A DNA stretch of 25,186 nt from Rubrobacter sp. (GTDB lineage Bacteria > Actinomycetota > Rubrobacteria > Rubrobacterales > Rubrobacteraceae): the NCBI GenBank assembly GCA_016781775.1, contig JADDPR010000120.1, positions 1 through 25,186 of the forward strand. The letters are read 5' to 3'. The notes beneath the pieces were generated by a model that was not told the DNA's origin, did no database searches, and was given only the letters and a program-made list of their open reading frames with translations. Shown here in pieces: positions 23,937 through 25,186 of the stretch. Every line of letters begins with the position of its first letter. The stretch's first letter is position 1. Both the position numbers and the translations under genes were made by a program.

Positions 23937-24017
23937 CCGGCAACTCCCCTCTCCCCCGACCATACCCTCGCAATTTCTGGCACCATCACAGCATAACCCC
24001 ACCATCCCATAAAGGAC

Positions 24018-24038
24018 GTTTTTCGCACAATGAAAAAC
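24018..24038. promoter_or_regulatory. Palindromic operator in front of hyi
   Basis: GTTTTTC (24018-24024) and GAAAAAC (24032-24038) are perfect inverted arms seven bases apart. The same arms with the same spacing occur in the iclR-gcl intergenic region. It lies 82 bases upstream of the hyi start and 13 bases beyond the regulator stop. It is the likely binding site of the adjacent IclR-family protein. Confidence 0.7.
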
Positions 24039-24050
24039 AAGGCCTCCTCC

Positions 24051-24836
24051 TTACTGAGGATCGAAGGTTTCGGAGAAGGCGTGGGCGATGCGTTTGAGTT
24101 GGGGGACGAGCTCGTCCACGCGGTTGCCGTGCAGTCGGCTGGCGGGGCCGGAGAGGCTCATGGCCCCGAAGATGGCGCCGTCGGGTCCGAAGACGGGGGC
24201 GGCGAGGCAGCGGACGCCCTCCTCCTGCTCCCCTTGATCAACGGCGTAGCCCTGGTTTCGGATCCTCTGCAACTCCGCCCGGAGTTGCGCGCGGTCGGTT
24301 ATCGTGCGCGCGGTCTGGCGGGTCAACTCGTTGCTTCCCAGAACGAAATCGACCAAGCGGGGCGGCTGGTAGGCCAGCAGAACCTTCCCGGTGCCGGACG
24401 AGTGCAGGGGCACCCGGTTGCCCGGCTCCGTGAAGATACGGAGCATCCGCGCCGGGGCCACCTGCTCCACGTATACCGTCGAATTGCCTTCCAACACCGC
24501 TATGTTGGCGGTCTCCTGGCTCACCCTCATCAGCTCCTCCAAGAACGGCAGGGCCAGGGGACCGATGCGTTCCCGGGTAACGACGCCCAGCGTCAGGGCC
24601 TTCAGGCCGAGACTGTACCTGCGGCTCTTCCCGTTCCTACGGACGTAGCCCCTGGAGACCAGGGTCGCGAGCAGTCGGTGTACCGTCCCAACCGTGAGCC
24701 TGGTCGCAGACCCGATCTCGCTGACCCCGAGCTCCCCCTCCGACCGGCTCAAGAACTCGAGGATGTCCAGCGTGCGCTCGACAGATTTGACCCCACTCTC
24801 CCGCGCCCCGTGCGCACTCCCCGGTTCGGCCCTCAT
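24051..24836 (-). CDS. IclR-family transcriptional regulator
   Basis: A 261-residue regulator. An N-terminal winged helix-turn-helix spans about 17-75 (VKSVERTLDILEFLS, GVSEIGSATRLTVGTVHRLLATLVSRGYVRR). An effector-binding IclR domain follows with RIGPLALPFLEELMRVS, VEQVAP, VPLHSSGTGKVLLA, VDQGEQEEGVRCLAAPVFG and AMSLSGPASRL. Family members sense small acids. Here glyoxylate or a related compound is the natural guess from the flanking gcl and hyi genes, as for AllR-type regulators. ATG 24836 has GGGAGAGAG upstream. An ATG at 24881 would add 15 residues before the family start. Perfect palindromes on both sides of the gene suggest autoregulation and control of both flanking operons. Confidence 0.9.
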   Translation of the reverse strand: MRAEPGSAHGARESGVKSVERTLDILEFLSRSEGELGVSEIGSATRLTVGTVHRLLATLVSRGYVRRNGKSRRYSLGLKALTLGVVTRERIGPLALPFLEELMRVSQETANIAVLEGNSTVYVEQVAPARMLRIFTEPGNRVPLHSSGTGKVLLAYQPPRLVDFVLGSNELTRQTARTITDRAQLRAELQRIRNQGYAVDQGEQEEGVRCLAAPVFGPDGAIFGAMSLSGPASRLHGNRVDELVPQLKRIAHAFSETFDPQ

Positions 24837-24899
24837 ACTACTCTCTCCCGCCTCTCTCCACCTGTCGCGGGAGCGTCTCACGGGCGCCGACCGCCGTCA

Positions 24900-24916
24900 A
24901 GAAACCAGGTGTTTCT
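24900..24916. promoter_or_regulatory. Second small palindrome in the iclR-gcl region
   Basis: AGAAAC (24900-24905) and GTTTCT (24911-24916) are inverted arms five bases apart. The right arm reads GTTTCTCG and resembles the GTTTTTCG arm of the operator 12 bases further on, so it may be a weaker half-site of the same protein. Confidence 0.3.
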
Positions 24917-24919
24917 CGT

Positions 24920-24946
24920 CCTGTTTTTCGCAAGGCGAAAAACAGG
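24920..24946. promoter_or_regulatory. Perfect palindromic operator between iclR and gcl
   Basis: CCTGTTTTTCGC (24920-24931) and GCGAAAAACAGG (24935-24946) are perfect 12-base inverted arms around AAG. The core GTTTTTC-N7-GAAAAAC equals the site in front of hyi. It lies 83 bases upstream of the regulator start and 67 bases upstream of the gcl start, where it could control both. Confidence 0.75.
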
Positions 24947-24948
24947 GG

Positions 24949-24961
24949 TTGTGCGGAAAAA
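24949..24961 (+). promoter_or_regulatory. Half-site or -35 element in front of gcl
   Basis: TTGTGCGGAAAAA reads in the direction of gcl and nearly repeats the sense-strand sequence TTGTGCGAAAAA in front of hyi. TTGTGC could serve as a -35, with CACAAT (24973-24978) as -10 after an 18-base spacer. Both hexamers are weak matches. Confidence 0.35.
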
Positions 24962-25013
24962 GTATCCGGTAGCACAATTGCGTATCTGTTGGAGACAGGG
25001 GAGAGGGATCGCG

Positions 25014-25186
25014 ATGGCCAGGATGGACGTCATGGACGCGGTGGTTGGGGTCATGGAGGACGAGGGGGTGGAGCTCGCCTTCGGGGTGCCGGGGGCGGCG
25101 ATCTTGCCCCTGTACAAGGCGCTGAGCAAGTCCAAGAAGATAAGGCATCTCTCGGTTCGGCACGAGGAAGGCGGGACGCACGCGGC
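25014..25186 (+). CDS. gcl: Glyoxylate carboligase (tartronate semialdehyde synthase), N-terminal part
   Basis: Gcl condenses two glyoxylates to tartronate semialdehyde and CO2 with thiamine diphosphate. Only the first 57 codons are in the window; the frame stays open to the edge. The sequence begins MARMDVMDAVVGVMEDEG, then AFGVPGAAILPLYKALSK and RHEEGGTHA, close to the E. coli N-terminus (AFGVPGAAINPFY, RHVEGASHM). At residue 51 it has Glu, the usual cofactor-activating residue of this superfamily, where E. coli Gcl has Val. ATG 25014 has GGGGAGAGGGA upstream. It diverges from the iclR-type gene and shares an operator with it. Another enzyme of the acetolactate synthase family is possible on sequence alone, but the neighbours strongly favour Gcl. 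Confidence 0.85.
   Translation, partial: MARMDVMDAVVGVMEDEGVELAFGVPGAAILPLYKALSKSKKIRHLSVRHEEGGTHA

Noticed and set aside
22161..23996. 611-codon open frame on the + strand across garR and hyi
   Set aside because: Antisense shadow spanning two recognised genes, no domain visible.
1..25186. CRISPR arrays, insertion sequences, tRNA or rRNA genes
   Set aside because: No regularly spaced repeats, transposase motifs, terminal inverted repeats, cloverleaf or rRNA sequence seen on either strand.

Overview
This is a high-GC bacterial window that looks like an Actinomycetota chromosome of the Rubrobacter type. The reasons are strong GC-rich codon use, frequent GTG/TTG starts, a PASTA-type Ser/Thr kinase, a folate-dependent TrmFO, and a mitochondrial-like two-subunit pyruvate dehydrogenase E1. 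The lineage is inferred from gene content only. I found no rRNA, tRNA, CRISPR array, insertion sequence or phage gene.

Layout. Positions 102-3562 (+) hold a small membrane protein, a YidC/Oxa1 insertase and a PknB-like kinase. The last two carry three single-base losses in all (945, about 2790-2793 and about 2898-2901), each breaking the frame inside otherwise good family sequence. Positions 3899-7356 (-) are a pdhA-pdhB-pdhC operon closed by a strong hairpin. Positions 7527-8722 are a divergent pair, a Ham1-type NTP pyrophosphatase (-) and an unrecognised protein (+), with what look like leaderless starts. The + strand continues with a PLP aminotransferase and a D-Ala-D-Ala ligase-like ATP-grasp enzyme that has altered metal-site residues. 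Positions 11061-17892 (-) carry a GYD-domain protein, TrmFO, an acyl-CoA synthetase, a VTT/DedA-like membrane protein, a YVTN beta-propeller lipoprotein and a malyl-CoA lyase-like enzyme.

Positions 16969-25186 form a glycolate/glyoxylate block. On the minus strand the order is iclR-type regulator, hydroxypyruvate isomerase, tartronate semialdehyde reductase, glcD, glcE, glcF and the malyl-CoA lyase homologue. The first 57 codons of a glyoxylate carboligase start divergently at 25014. Together these would oxidise glycolate to glyoxylate, join two glyoxylates to tartronate semialdehyde, interconvert this with hydroxypyruvate and reduce it to glycerate. The lyase gives glyoxylate a possible second route, with acyl-CoA.

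The most interesting signals are: a shared palindrome GTTTTTC-N7-GAAAAAC in both control regions of the glyoxylate block, very likely the operator of the local IclR protein; a glutamate at residue 51 of the carboligase, where the E. coli enzyme has valine; the clustered frameshifts; and the non-canonical Ddl-like ligase linked to an aminotransferase and an unknown protein.
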